IMG/VR virus record: IMGVR_UViG_3300044825_002883
Span: 1 to 26,924 of that record
Source: a virus
Strand: one strand, 5' to 3'
Length of the DNA stretch: 26,924 nucleotides
Shown here piece after piece: positions 8,548 to 15,998 of this stretch; positions within the stretch are counted from its first letter, which is position 1, and each line of letters starts with the position of its first letter. Made by a program: the position numbers and the translations under genes. A model generated the notes under the pieces. It was not told where the DNA came from. It did no database searches and saw nothing but the letters and a program-made list of their open reading frames with translations.

Positions 8548-8778
8548 CTACCCGAGTCGGAGCACCGTCGCGTGTTGGATGAGCCGCACGGCGAGCGCGT
8601 CGCACTCGTCGGCGGTGAGGAACGTCCCCGCGCTGGTCTCCATCTCGACCACTGGGGTGGTGTTGCCGGGGAAGCCCTCCCACTCCGGCCCGAGCTCGGG
8701 GTACCGGTTGAGGATGTTGATCCGCCCACTCGGGTGGAGCGTGACGGTGTCGGTCTCGGTCTCGTGCTGCTGTGGCAT
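8548..8778 (-). CDS. Unknown small protein, 76 aa
   Basis: The ATG at 8778 is preceded by GAGGAG eight bases upstream, a good ribosome binding site. The 76-residue acidic protein has no membrane segment. It contains a Thr/Glu-rich start, INILNRYPELGPEWEGFPGN, and a C-terminal helix (TADECDALAVRLIQHA). It lies between the putative nozzle N-terminal fragment and the small membrane proteins. I do not recognise a family. Confidence 0.55.
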   Translation of the reverse strand: MPQQHETETDTVTLHPSGRINILNRYPELGPEWEGFPGNTTPVVEMETSAGTFLTADECDALAVRLIQHATVLRLG

Positions 8779-8783
8779 GGCTG

Positions 8784-9161
8784 CTACTCCTCGCTGATGT
8801 TCGATCCGTGGATGATGCCCACGCGGTAGTTGCCGACCATCGATCGCCCGCGCCGCACGAGCGCCGCGCCACCGACCGATGGGGTGGGCACCACGACGCC
8901 GTACACGTCGCGGAGGCCCACGAGCACGAGCCCGCCCCGATCGATGCCCATGGCCGTAAAGACCGTCTCCGGCGTCTCTCCGTGCGTCGTGGTGGTGAGC
9001 GCGATCCGGGTGTACCCCCGCGCCTTGACGATGTACCCGGCCTTGTCGTGGTCGGCGTTCTGGCTCCGCTCGAGCACGTCGGGCCCGCGCAGCAGCCGGC
9101 CCACCGCTTGCGACGGTCCGCCCCCCAGGGGGATCTCGATCGGGTTCTGCGGCGTGGCCAT
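8784..9161 (-). CDS. Nozzle N-terminal-like protein, 125 aa
   Basis: The ATG at 9161-9159 follows GAGGT with suitable spacing; an upstream extension to 9248 would cover the previous gene. The sequence IPLGGG...LLRGPDVLERSQNADHDKAGYIVKARGYTRIAL has the layout of the N-terminal end of short-tail nozzle proteins, where a Pro/Gly start is followed by a conserved Asn and a K-x-R-GY element. It continues with a propeller-like blade (GGLVLVGLRDVYGVV). It ends NYRVGIIHGSNISEE, roughly where a nozzle protein would continue with the first residues of the 1042-residue protein at 4129-7257. I infer that it is a separately encoded nozzle N-terminal domain. It could also be an unrelated small virion protein. 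Confidence 0.58.
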   Translation of the reverse strand: MATPQNPIEIPLGGGPSQAVGRLLRGPDVLERSQNADHDKAGYIVKARGYTRIALTTTTHGETPETVFTAMGIDRGGLVLVGLRDVYGVVVPTPSVGGAALVRRGRSMVGNYRVGIIHGSNISEE

Positions 9162-9163
9162 AG

Positions 9164-9391
9164 CTACCTCGGCAGATCGGGCGGGGGCGTGAACGGCACG
9201 GCCGCGGCGAGCGTGATCACGTACGGGTGGAAGGTGTCGCGGAACCATGCGTCGCGCGACTCGAGGAGCGCGACGCGAGCTCGCAGCCTCTCGTTCTCTC
9301 GTTCGAGCGCGTCGATGTTCGCCTTGACGGCCTGCGAGTGGCGCTGCGCCTCGCTGGTGCGCTGGCGCGGGAGCTGGGCGGCGCGGGTCAT
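9164..9391 (-). CDS. Small coiled-coil protein, 75 aa
   Basis: The ATG at 9391-9389 overlaps the preceding stop (ATGA). Residues 15-48 form a clear coiled coil with regular hydrophobic spacing (ANIDALERENERLRARVALLE). A short hydrophobic end follows (YVITLAAAVPF) with a Pro-rich tail. Small coiled-coil proteins of this kind next to fibre genes may act as trimerisation or assembly factors. I do not recognise a specific family, so the role is unknown. Confidence 0.58.
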   Translation of the reverse strand: MTRAAQLPRQRTSEAQRHSQAVKANIDALERENERLRARVALLESRDAWFRDTFHPYVITLAAAVPFTPPPDLPR

Positions 9392-11115
9392 GGCGCCACC
9401 TCTACGATGCCAGCGCGCACCACCGTGATCGTGTCGATCGCGATGGCGCTCGGGCTGTCGTCGCTCGCGTCGGTGGCCATGGGGTCGATCCATGCGTCGT
9501 CTGCGTCGGTGGTGTTCATGCCGGTGTTGCCCGCCGAAACACGCGTCCGATACTCGGTCACCCCGGCGGCGGGGGCGTAGTTGTTCGCGCCACGGATGTC
9601 GTCGTGCCAGGTCTCGCGGTCGTCCACCCACGCGTCGAGCCATCCCGAGTCGCCGCTCACGTCGTCGATGAACACCGGCAGCGTGAGGGTCGTGATGGCG
9701 GCTCCCGAGCTCGTGGTGTAGTTGAAGCCCAGCGACCACCAGTCGCCTACCAGGCCGGGGCCCGACACATCGGGCGGACTCGCGATGGTGAGCGTGAAGC
9801 GGCGGTTGCCGGTGCCAGCGGTGAATCCCATGCGGCCGAGGTCGGCGACCAATGCCGCCGGCGTGGTGCTCGGGCGGTTGAGGTCGGCCCATTCGTACAG
9901 GGACACGCGGCAGTCCTCGCCGCTCGCGGTGTCGCCGATGACCCTCGACACGCTCGTAGCGGTCACGTCGGACCATGGCAGCGTGCTCTGCCGGTGGTGG
10001 GTGGTCTCGCCGGCGAGGATGGCCGGGCCGGCGTTGAACTGCGTGCCGTGGCTGACGCTGGGGTTGTGGTCACCGATGAGCGCGGTAATCGACCCGTCGG
10101 CGGGGTAGCGGCCCTGCGCATCGGGCAGCTCGAACACGACGCCGATCGAAACGTAGATGTTGAAGGTCGCGTCGACGGTCGGCGTGTAGCTCGATCCGAA
10201 GGCCGTTGAGCTGCTCGAGCTCCGGGTCGTGTCCCAAACGAGCACCTCGCCCGATCCGAGCTGCCCTCGCCCAACGGGGGTCAAGCCGTGCGATCGGAAG
10301 CGGATCCCGGCGGTTGCGGTGTTGCTGGTGTAGGTCGCCCAGATCGGGGAGCTCGCGCCCACGGCAACGGCCGCGCTGGCGATCCCGCCGAAGCCTTGGA
10401 TCGTCGCCTCGCCCTGCACGAGCGGCGTCAATGCACCTGGGCTCGCGCTGTAGGCCGGGCCCGTGTGTGCGGCGAGTCGGACCACCGTGGCGACCGTGTC
10501 CGTTCGCGTCCACAGGTAGACCCCGAGCACGCGACCTGCGGTACCGAGCGCCCCAAGGTGCACGCTGCCAGTACCCCCCGTGCCGCCGTTCGCGTTCAGG
10601 CCGTGGCCAGCCCCGCCGTCGCCCCAATCGTCCCTCTGTGCGCCCCACATGCCGCGCAGAGACTCGTCGGTCATGTCGACCGCCGGCGGGATGACGAGGT
10701 CGGCCACGCCGATGCCGGTGATCGTGACCGTTGCCCCGACGGCGACCGCGTCGATCCCCGCGCCCACGAGCGCCGCCGCGATCGCGGTCGCGACCTGGGC
10801 CGCGGTGCGCGTGCTCGCGGCGAGCATGACGGTTGTGCGCGTCGCCGCGGCGAGGGACGGCACGAACGCGGTTGGGTCGGCGGAGCTGCCACCGTGCGCG
10901 ATGTCGAGAACGCGAAGTCCGTCGGTGTGCGTCCATGCCACCCATGAGCGGGCCAGTGTGCCGCCCACGAGGCCGCGGCGGAGGTGGAACAGGTCGACCG
11001 GGAACAGGTCGGAGCCCGGCACCGTGAATGCCACGCTCGTCGCCACCGCGCCGCTACGCGACCACGCCTCGCCAGCCCAGCGAGTGCCGGCCCACCGCTG
11101 CCCCGCCCACCTCAC
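9388..11115 (-). CDS. Putative fibre / virion surface protein with WAG repeats, 575 aa
   Basis: The ATG at 11115 overlaps the previous stop by four bases. The first 17 residues carry three RWAG copies (RWAGQRWAGTRWAGEAW), an unusual virion-protein start. Residues around 60-125 resemble the Thr/Ala-rich repeat module found in the two upstream proteins (TRTAAQVATAIAAAL followed by VTITGIGV). The rest is Gly/Ser/Thr-rich and beta-predicted, without coiled coil. It has the composition of a receptor-binding or fibre-like structural protein, and its position between decoration-type genes and the nozzle agrees. No enzymatic or known receptor-binding motif was seen. Confidence 0.65.
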   Translation of the reverse strand: MRWAGQRWAGTRWAGEAWSRSGAVATSVAFTVPGSDLFPVDLFHLRRGLVGGTLARSWVAWTHTDGLRVLDIAHGGSSADPTAFVPSLAAATRTTVMLAASTRTAAQVATAIAAALVGAGIDAVAVGATVTITGIGVADLVIPPAVDMTDESLRGMWGAQRDDWGDGGAGHGLNANGGTGGTGSVHLGALGTAGRVLGVYLWTRTDTVATVVRLAAHTGPAYSASPGALTPLVQGEATIQGFGGIASAAVAVGASSPIWATYTSNTATAGIRFRSHGLTPVGRGQLGSGEVLVWDTTRSSSSSTAFGSSYTPTVDATFNIYVSIGVVFELPDAQGRYPADGSITALIGDHNPSVSHGTQFNAGPAILAGETTHHRQSTLPWSDVTATSVSRVIGDTASGEDCRVSLYEWADLNRPSTTPAALVADLGRMGFTAGTGNRRFTLTIASPPDVSGPGLVGDWWSLGFNYTTSSGAAITTLTLPVFIDDVSGDSGWLDAWVDDRETWHDDIRGANNYAPAAGVTEYRTRVSAGNTGMNTTDADDAWIDPMATDASDDSPSAIAIDTITVVRAGIVEVAP

Positions 11116-11942
11116 TCGCTCACCTCACGCACCCACGCCTCGAGATGGGACATCGTCCCCGAGCCCGGCGCACCCGCGGCAGCTCCGAGCGACACACCGA
11201 AGCGACCGGACCCCGCAGGGATGCGGATCCCGGCGCCCGCGGGCAAACTGGCCTCCGTGTCGGCGCTCTCGACCCCCACCGGCGTGCTCGGGATGTCCCG
11301 CTCGCTCCGGGTGCCCCGCTCGAAGTAGGAGCGCACCGTGAGGTCGGCCGTCACCGTGCCGGGGTCGAGCACCACTCCGCTCGAGTTGACGACCTGCAGC
11401 ACGATCGCGAGGTGGGTCCGAGCTCCAACCTGCGGCCCCCATCCCAGCGTGTCGAAGGTGATCGGGAAGGTGTCGTCGGGGCTCACGGTCATCGTCCCCG
11501 CGCCGCCGCCGAGCCCCGTGCCGCTCGTGCTCACGGTGAAGCTGCACGGGGTGTTCCGCTTGGCGATGAAGCTCACCACGCCCGCCGAGCTGCTCACGCT
11601 CTCGATGTACGCGGCGAGGGCCGTGCGGTCCCCGTTGCCGCTCGCCGTCAGCAACGCGTTCGCATCGGTGACGTGCTGCGTCGCGAGGTTGGTGTTGGTC
11701 GCAGGCGAGCCGGCGGTGCGCGTCGTCGTGATCGCGATCGCCGGGATGCTCGTGTCGCTCGGCGTGATCGTGGTGATGTACGTGCCGTTGGTGGGCGTGC
11801 CACCGATCGTCACGTCGAAGCCGTTGCCGTCGGTCCACTCGAAGCGAGCCGGGTCGGCCGTGCCTCCCGCGGCGCCCGGGTCGACCTTGCGGCGCAGACG
11901 GTACGGCCGGAATTGCTTGCTCGTGCTCTTGATCGTCGTCAT
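11112..11942 (-). CDS. Virion structural protein with one repeat module, 276 aa
   Basis: After a basic start (MTTIKSTSKQFRPYRLRRK), residues about 50-150 form a module closely similar to the repeats in the 481-residue neighbour: GTYITTIT..., then ITTTRTAGSPATNTNLA, then a helix and a beta strand. The remaining C-terminal half is beta-rich (residues 150-276) and contains LGWGPQVGARTHLAIVLQVV. Overlapping start and stop codons with the fibre-like gene downstream suggest joint production. It is probably a capsid or tail surface protein; the exact role is unknown. Confidence 0.62.
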   Translation of the reverse strand: MTTIKSTSKQFRPYRLRRKVDPGAAGGTADPARFEWTDGNGFDVTIGGTPTNGTYITTITPSDTSIPAIAITTTRTAGSPATNTNLATQHVTDANALLTASGNGDRTALAAYIESVSSSAGVVSFIAKRNTPCSFTVSTSGTGLGGGAGTMTVSPDDTFPITFDTLGWGPQVGARTHLAIVLQVVNSSGVVLDPGTVTADLTVRSYFERGTRSERDIPSTPVGVESADTEASLPAGAGIRIPAGSGRFGVSLGAAAGAPGSGTMSHLEAWVREVSE

Positions 11943-11945
11943 GGA

Positions 11946-13391
11946 TCACGCTGCGGTGGCCGTGCGGCTCGGGTGAGGGGTCCAATTGATCTGCACGTAC
12001 GCGAGGCCGGCGCTCACCGTCGTGGACGCGCCGAGCTCGATGGTCGCGAGCGGGACGAGCCCGGCCTCGTACCGCGTGCGGTACTGCGTGCACGTGGCCG
12101 CGGCGAGCGATCGCCCGGTGGTGTTGAGGTCGACCGGCGTCGAGCCGAGCAGCGCATCGGGGGCCGCGGCGTCGCCCACCGTGATCGTCCTGCCCGCGCC
12201 GAAAGCCGTATCGACCTCGAGCGCGACCTCGCAGCGCATCACGTGCGTCGGAAACGTGCCGTGCGGGCAGAGGGACGCGAGAGCCAGCCGCACCGCGTGC
12301 GTCACCGTCACCGTCGGCCCCGCCGGGGTCGCGTCAGCCACCACCACCGTCGGGTCGCTCACCACGAGCGTGCCGGGAGCGGGGGCAGATACGGCGGTGA
12401 CATCTACGCCGGTCACCCCTGGGAAGAACGTGAGCACGTTGGCTCCGGCCGTGTTGTTCGCGTTGTCGAGAAGCAGCGAGAGCAGGGCCCGCGCCTCCAC
12501 GTCGGCCTCGAAGGCGTTGGCAAGGTCCGTGTTCGTCGCCGGAGACCCGGCCGCGCGCGTGGTCGTGATGTCGAGCGATCCGCCCGGCAACGACGAGTGC
12601 GTGAAGCGGGTCACGTAGGCGCCATCGGTCGCGGTGCCGCCGAAAGTGTGCGTGGTGTTCGGCGTGACGCTGGCCGTAACCGTGCACGTCACCCCGGGCT
12701 CGAAGATGAGCGTGTTGACGTTCGCGGCGTCATCAGCCGACACGAGCACACCCGCGAGTGTGGTGGCGATGAGCGCCTCGGCTGCGGCCTCGAGCGCGAC
12801 CGCCATCGCGCCCGTGTTCGCCGGGGTGCCACCGGCTCGGTCGTTGTCGACCGTCACGTCTGCGGCCGGTGACGAGCTCACGAAGCGCACCGAATACTCC
12901 CCATCGACGAGGGTCCCGCCCCACGTGACCGTGGTTTGCTGCGCGGGCGTGTAGACGGTGGTCACCGTCATTCGACCGATCCCCGCGACGAACGTGATCA
13001 CGATTTCGCTCGCCACCACGTTCGTCACGCTGGCCACAGCTGTGGCCAGCGTGGTGGCGATCAAGTCGTCGAGGTCGCTGGCGTGGAGCATGGCGAGATC
13101 CTCCTCCGTCTCGCCTACGGCTGCGTCGCTCCGAATCACGACGGGCGACGAGAGCGGGCCGCCGCTGATGGTGGTCGTGATGCGCCCGGTGACGAAGTCG
13201 GTGGAGGGGATCGTGATCGTGGTGATCTGCGTGCTCGATGCACCGAAGAGGTCGGCGGCGCGGATGCGGGCCTCCCATTGGTGCTCACTCGTCAGGTCCC
13301 ACGGCCAGAGGATGCCTTGCCGCGCCGCGTTCACGAGGGCACGGAAGCCCCCCACCTCGCGCCCGCCGAAGTTGATCGGGAAGTTGGGCAT
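11946..13391 (-). CDS. Repeat-containing head/decoration-type structural protein, 481 aa
   Basis: The N-terminus (FPINFGGREVGGFRALVNAA...ILWPW) and the C-terminus (about residues 365-481, TITVGDAAAPDALL...TQYRTRYEAGL...VQINWTPHPSR) match the ends of the 172-residue protein encoded immediately upstream. Between them are three modules of about 85 residues (about 69-150, 163-250 and 256-340). Each has a G-x-Y/I-x-x-x-I/F strand, an R-A-G-x-P-A-x-N segment, an Ala-rich helix and an F-x-PGVT-like strand. I infer a virion surface protein formed by insertion of repeats into a duplicated gene. No family name can be given with confidence. Confidence 0.63.
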   Translation of the reverse strand: MPNFPINFGGREVGGFRALVNAARQGILWPWDLTSEHQWEARIRAADLFGASSTQITTITIPSTDFVTGRITTTISGGPLSSPVVIRSDAAVGETEEDLAMLHASDLDDLIATTLATAVASVTNVVASEIVITFVAGIGRMTVTTVYTPAQQTTVTWGGTLVDGEYSVRFVSSSPAADVTVDNDRAGGTPANTGAMAVALEAAAEALIATTLAGVLVSADDAANVNTLIFEPGVTCTVTASVTPNTTHTFGGTATDGAYVTRFTHSSLPGGSLDITTTRAAGSPATNTDLANAFEADVEARALLSLLLDNANNTAGANVLTFFPGVTGVDVTAVSAPAPGTLVVSDPTVVVADATPAGPTVTVTHAVRLALASLCPHGTFPTHVMRCEVALEVDTAFGAGRTITVGDAAAPDALLGSTPVDLNTTGRSLAAATCTQYRTRYEAGLVPLATIELGASTTVSAGLAYVQINWTPHPSRTATAA

Positions 13392-13394
13392 GAC

Positions 13395-13913
13395 TCACGA
13401 GCTCCGCTGCGGGCGAGGGGTCCAGGGGATGACGACCTCGAACGAGATCGCGGTGAGGGCCGAGAGGAAGCCGCCCGTCGTCACGAGCCGCACCTGCGGC
13501 GAGAATGCCGACTCGTAGTGGTTGGCGTACTGGGCCGCGCCGGGGGTGTTGAGGATGTCGCCCACCGCCGCGCCGCTGCCGAGAAGGTTGCTCACGGTGA
13601 GCAGGCCGTCGTCATCGCCCGCGTCCCCGAGCCGTACCGTCACCGCCGTGATGCTCGTGCCCACCGGCAGCACGAGGTTTTCGACGGTGGCCCCTTCGAG
13701 CAAGTCGACGTCAGCCGGGAACGCGTTGTTGGGATAGAGGGTGTTCAGGGTGAGGAGCTGATCTGCGTCACCCTCTCCCACGAATTCGCCGACCGTGACC
13801 ACCTGCCGGTAGTAGAACCGCGGGCGCCATGCGTGCGGGATGAGGCCGTGCAGCAGGGCGCGGAACATGTCGCGGGCGCTGCCGCGGTGACCGAACTTGA
13901 CGGGGAATGCCAT
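13395..13913 (-). CDS. Head structural protein, short paralogue of the next gene, 172 aa
   Basis: The ATG at 13913 lies 12 bases after the adaptor stop, with AGGAG about nine bases upstream. The sequence opens MAFPVKFGHRGSARDMFRALLHG and ends IPWTPRPQRSS. A central LGDAGDDDGLLTVSNLL and QYANHYESAFSPQVRL match the C-terminal half of the following 481-residue protein. It may be a small decoration or head-completion protein, based on its position directly after the adaptor. The paralogy is seen in the sequence; the function is inferred. Confidence 0.62.
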   Translation of the reverse strand: MAFPVKFGHRGSARDMFRALLHGLIPHAWRPRFYYRQVVTVGEFVGEGDADQLLTLNTLYPNNAFPADVDLLEGATVENLVLPVGTSITAVTVRLGDAGDDDGLLTVSNLLGSGAAVGDILNTPGAAQYANHYESAFSPQVRLVTTGGFLSALTAISFEVVIPWTPRPQRSS

Positions 13914-13925
13914 CGTGTGGAGCTC

Positions 13926-14654
13926 CTACGAGAGCGGCCAGCGTGCGCGGCCGCGGTTGCTGTCGCGGTCGCGTACTTGCACGACCACTTCGAGCCCGGA
14001 ACGGTCGCGGCGTCCGGCCTCCATCTTGATGTTGGCTTTGATCCGCTCCATGTCGGCCCTCGCAACGGCCTCCCCTTCGCGGTCTTGGGTGCGGCTGTGC
14101 ACCTTCGCTTTGGCGTACGCGACGGCGTACGACTCCAGGCCGATTATGCCGTCGAACGTATCGCCGCCGGCCGACAGCGCCGCCGGCACGGCGACGTAGT
14201 GCACGGTCACCGTCGCGGTCGCGGCGGGCACCGGGCGGAACGAGATCCGTGTCGCCGAGCCTGTGACGCCGCTGCCGTGCACGTGGTAGCGGAACGGCGC
14301 GCCATCGATCGCGGTCCACGGCCCCTGCAGATCGTTGCGTTCCTCGAAGCTGTACGGGTGCACGCTCGCCGTGTAGCTGCCCACAGGGTAGTCGACCCCG
14401 CGGATCGCCTGGAAGTCGCTCGGGAGCGTGTAGCTCTCCGTGCCGGCCACGACGCTGAGCGTCGCCGACGTGCGGGCGCGGTCCGGCGCGTTGGTGGCGA
14501 GGTATTGCCAGATCTCGGCGATCCCTTCGTTCAGCGCATCGGTGATGAACGCATCGGTGATGAAAGGCGCGCTGACGATCGATGCCGAATACTCCTGGTC
14601 CGTCTCTCGGCGGACCCGGTTGATCATCGTCGTCAGCGTGACCGTGCGTGCCAT
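13926..14654 (-). CDS. Head-tail adaptor (connector) protein, 242 aa
   Basis: This protein likely attaches below the portal ring and links it to the tail nozzle. The start, TLTTMINRVRRETDQEYS, followed by FITDALNEGIAEIWQYL, matches the N-terminal helices of the adaptor family in podoviruses (P22 gp4-like / SU10-type adaptors), in which T-x-x-x-L-I-N-x-R-x-R and ITDxxNxGIAE-W-L are conserved. A beta region follows (LPSDFQAIRGVDY), then RISFRPVPAATATVTVHYV, and a long C-terminal helix (about residues 175-225). It sits directly downstream of the major capsid gene, the usual location. Its N-terminal part carries a tandem 5-codon duplication (FITDA FITDA). Confidence 0.77.
   Translation of the reverse strand: MARTVTLTTMINRVRRETDQEYSASIVSAPFITDAFITDALNEGIAEIWQYLATNAPDRARTSATLSVVAGTESYTLPSDFQAIRGVDYPVGSYTASVHPYSFEERNDLQGPWTAIDGAPFRYHVHGSGVTGSATRISFRPVPAATATVTVHYVAVPAALSAGGDTFDGIIGLESYAVAYAKAKVHSRTQDREGEAVARADMERIKANIKMEAGRRDRSGLEVVVQVRDRDSNRGRARWPLS
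14535..14564. repeat. 15-bp perfect tandem duplication in the adaptor gene
   Basis: CGCATCGGTGATGAA is present twice without a gap (14535-14549, 14550-14564). It duplicates five codons (FITDA on the minus strand) in the N-terminal helix region of the adaptor. The length keeps the frame. Confidence 0.8.
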
Positions 14655-14678
14655 GGCTTCGTTCTCGCGGGCGAGGAA

Positions 14679-15971
14679 TCAGACCACGGCGGCGATGCTG
14701 ACCCGCACGTTGCAGCCCGGCGACTCGATTCCCAGGTTGCCGTAGATTCCCATCAACGCTTCCATCCCGTCGACGTCGTCGCTGAGCATGTTGTGCCAGC
14801 GACCGGTGCCCGCAGGGTTGAGCCACTCGGGCTCGGTCATCCCCACGCCGTGGAACGCGATCGTGCGGAAGTCGAGCATATAGGCGACGTCACGCGGGCA
14901 GTCGTTGTCGGGGACCACCTTGCAACCGGGGTTGGTGGGCAGCGTGATGCGCACGCCCATGATCCCCACGTCCACCTCGGACTCCTTCTCGCCATAGCCG
15001 CCGCGACGCGCAAGCGCTGACTCGTACTCGATCCGTCCCTCGATCTCGTTGATGAGCGAGGCGAAGTTGTCGATGTTCATCATGATGACATCGGGCCGCG
15101 CGCCCCACTTCTTGCCCTCGATCGCCGCATTGGAGAACGAGCGCAGGATCGTTCCGTCGGGGCTGCCCGCGCTCGCGGTGTAGCGCACGCCTCCGAGCAA
15201 CACGGGGTTGGCGGCGCGGCTCTGACCGAGGAAGGTATCGGTGGGCGCCGTGGATGGTACCCACGAGTCGATCCCGTAGAACGCCGACCCGAACGCCCCT
15301 TGCGGGAATAGATAGTCGTCGTTCGAGAAGCCGCCGGCCGCGTTGTTCCATGCGACTGCGGCGCTGGTGGTGATGGTCCCCGCCTCGTAGTTCACCGCGG
15401 AGACGACCGTGGGATTGGCATCGACGGCGCCGCTCGTGCCGTCGGTGTCGCTGCTGACGAGGTACATCCCCGGGTGCACGTTGATCAGCCGCTCGCGGTG
15501 GGCGGCATAGACGGTGAGCGTCTGCGTGCCGCCGCCGCTCGTGATGCGAATGCCCAGGGAGCCGCCCTGGTTCTGGTACATCATCCGGTTCATGCGCCGG
15601 CCGAAGTGCATGGCCTGCGACTCCACCTCGAGCGAGACGACGTCGATCGCTCGCTGGGTGTTGCCGGCGACCAGCGCCCGCGCGGTCATGCCGTCGAACG
15701 CGACGGATCCGTACGCCTTCGACTGCGTGAGGCCGAACCGCGCGTAGCTGCTCGCGCCCTGCCGCGACCGAGCCGTGGCGACGGTGTGGCTACCGGACGG
15801 GTTGAGCCCGTACCGGTTGCGGAGCATGAGCGTCTCCTCGCGGAAGTCGCCGCGCTTGGGGATGAGCGACCACAGCGGGGTGTCTGTGCCGTAGCCCAAC
15901 TCTGCGATCTTGCCCTTGTACTTGGTTTCGATGATCCGATCGACCATCGACTGCGTGACGGGATTTACCAT
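14679..15971 (-). CDS. Major capsid protein, HK97 fold, 430 aa
   Basis: This protein forms the icosahedral shell. Its layout fits HK97-fold capsid proteins of podoviruses. There is an N-terminal helical arm, an E-loop-like region (LMLRNRYGLNPSG ... SSYARFGLTQSKAYGSVAFDG), a spine helix (VSLEVESQAMHFGRRMNRMMY), a P-domain/A-domain with beta strands, a conserved segment with PDVIMMNIDNFASLINEIEGR, and C-terminal strands. The length of 430 residues is normal. The gene follows the scaffold gene and precedes the adaptor gene. The ATG at 15971 has only a weak upstream purine stretch, surprising for what is normally the most abundant product; a better start was not visible. Confidence 0.85.
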   Translation of the reverse strand: MVNPVTQSMVDRIIETKYKGKIAELGYGTDTPLWSLIPKRGDFREETLMLRNRYGLNPSGSHTVATARSRQGASSYARFGLTQSKAYGSVAFDGMTARALVAGNTQRAIDVVSLEVESQAMHFGRRMNRMMYQNQGGSLGIRITSGGGTQTLTVYAAHRERLINVHPGMYLVSSDTDGTSGAVDANPTVVSAVNYEAGTITTSAAVAWNNAAGGFSNDDYLFPQGAFGSAFYGIDSWVPSTAPTDTFLGQSRAANPVLLGGVRYTASAGSPDGTILRSFSNAAIEGKKWGARPDVIMMNIDNFASLINEIEGRIEYESALARRGGYGEKESEVDVGIMGVRITLPTNPGCKVVPDNDCPRDVAYMLDFRTIAFHGVGMTEPEWLNPAGTGRWHNMLSDDVDGMEALMGIYGNLGIESPGCNVRVSIAAVV

Positions 15972-15998
15972 GGTGTCGGTGAGGCTCTCTGCCCACCG

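Noticed and set aside
12936-15020. 694-codon open frame on the plus strand
   Set aside because: It lies antisense to the capsid, adaptor and head genes, is rich in Arg/His/Val as expected of a GC-rich shadow, and has no family resemblance.
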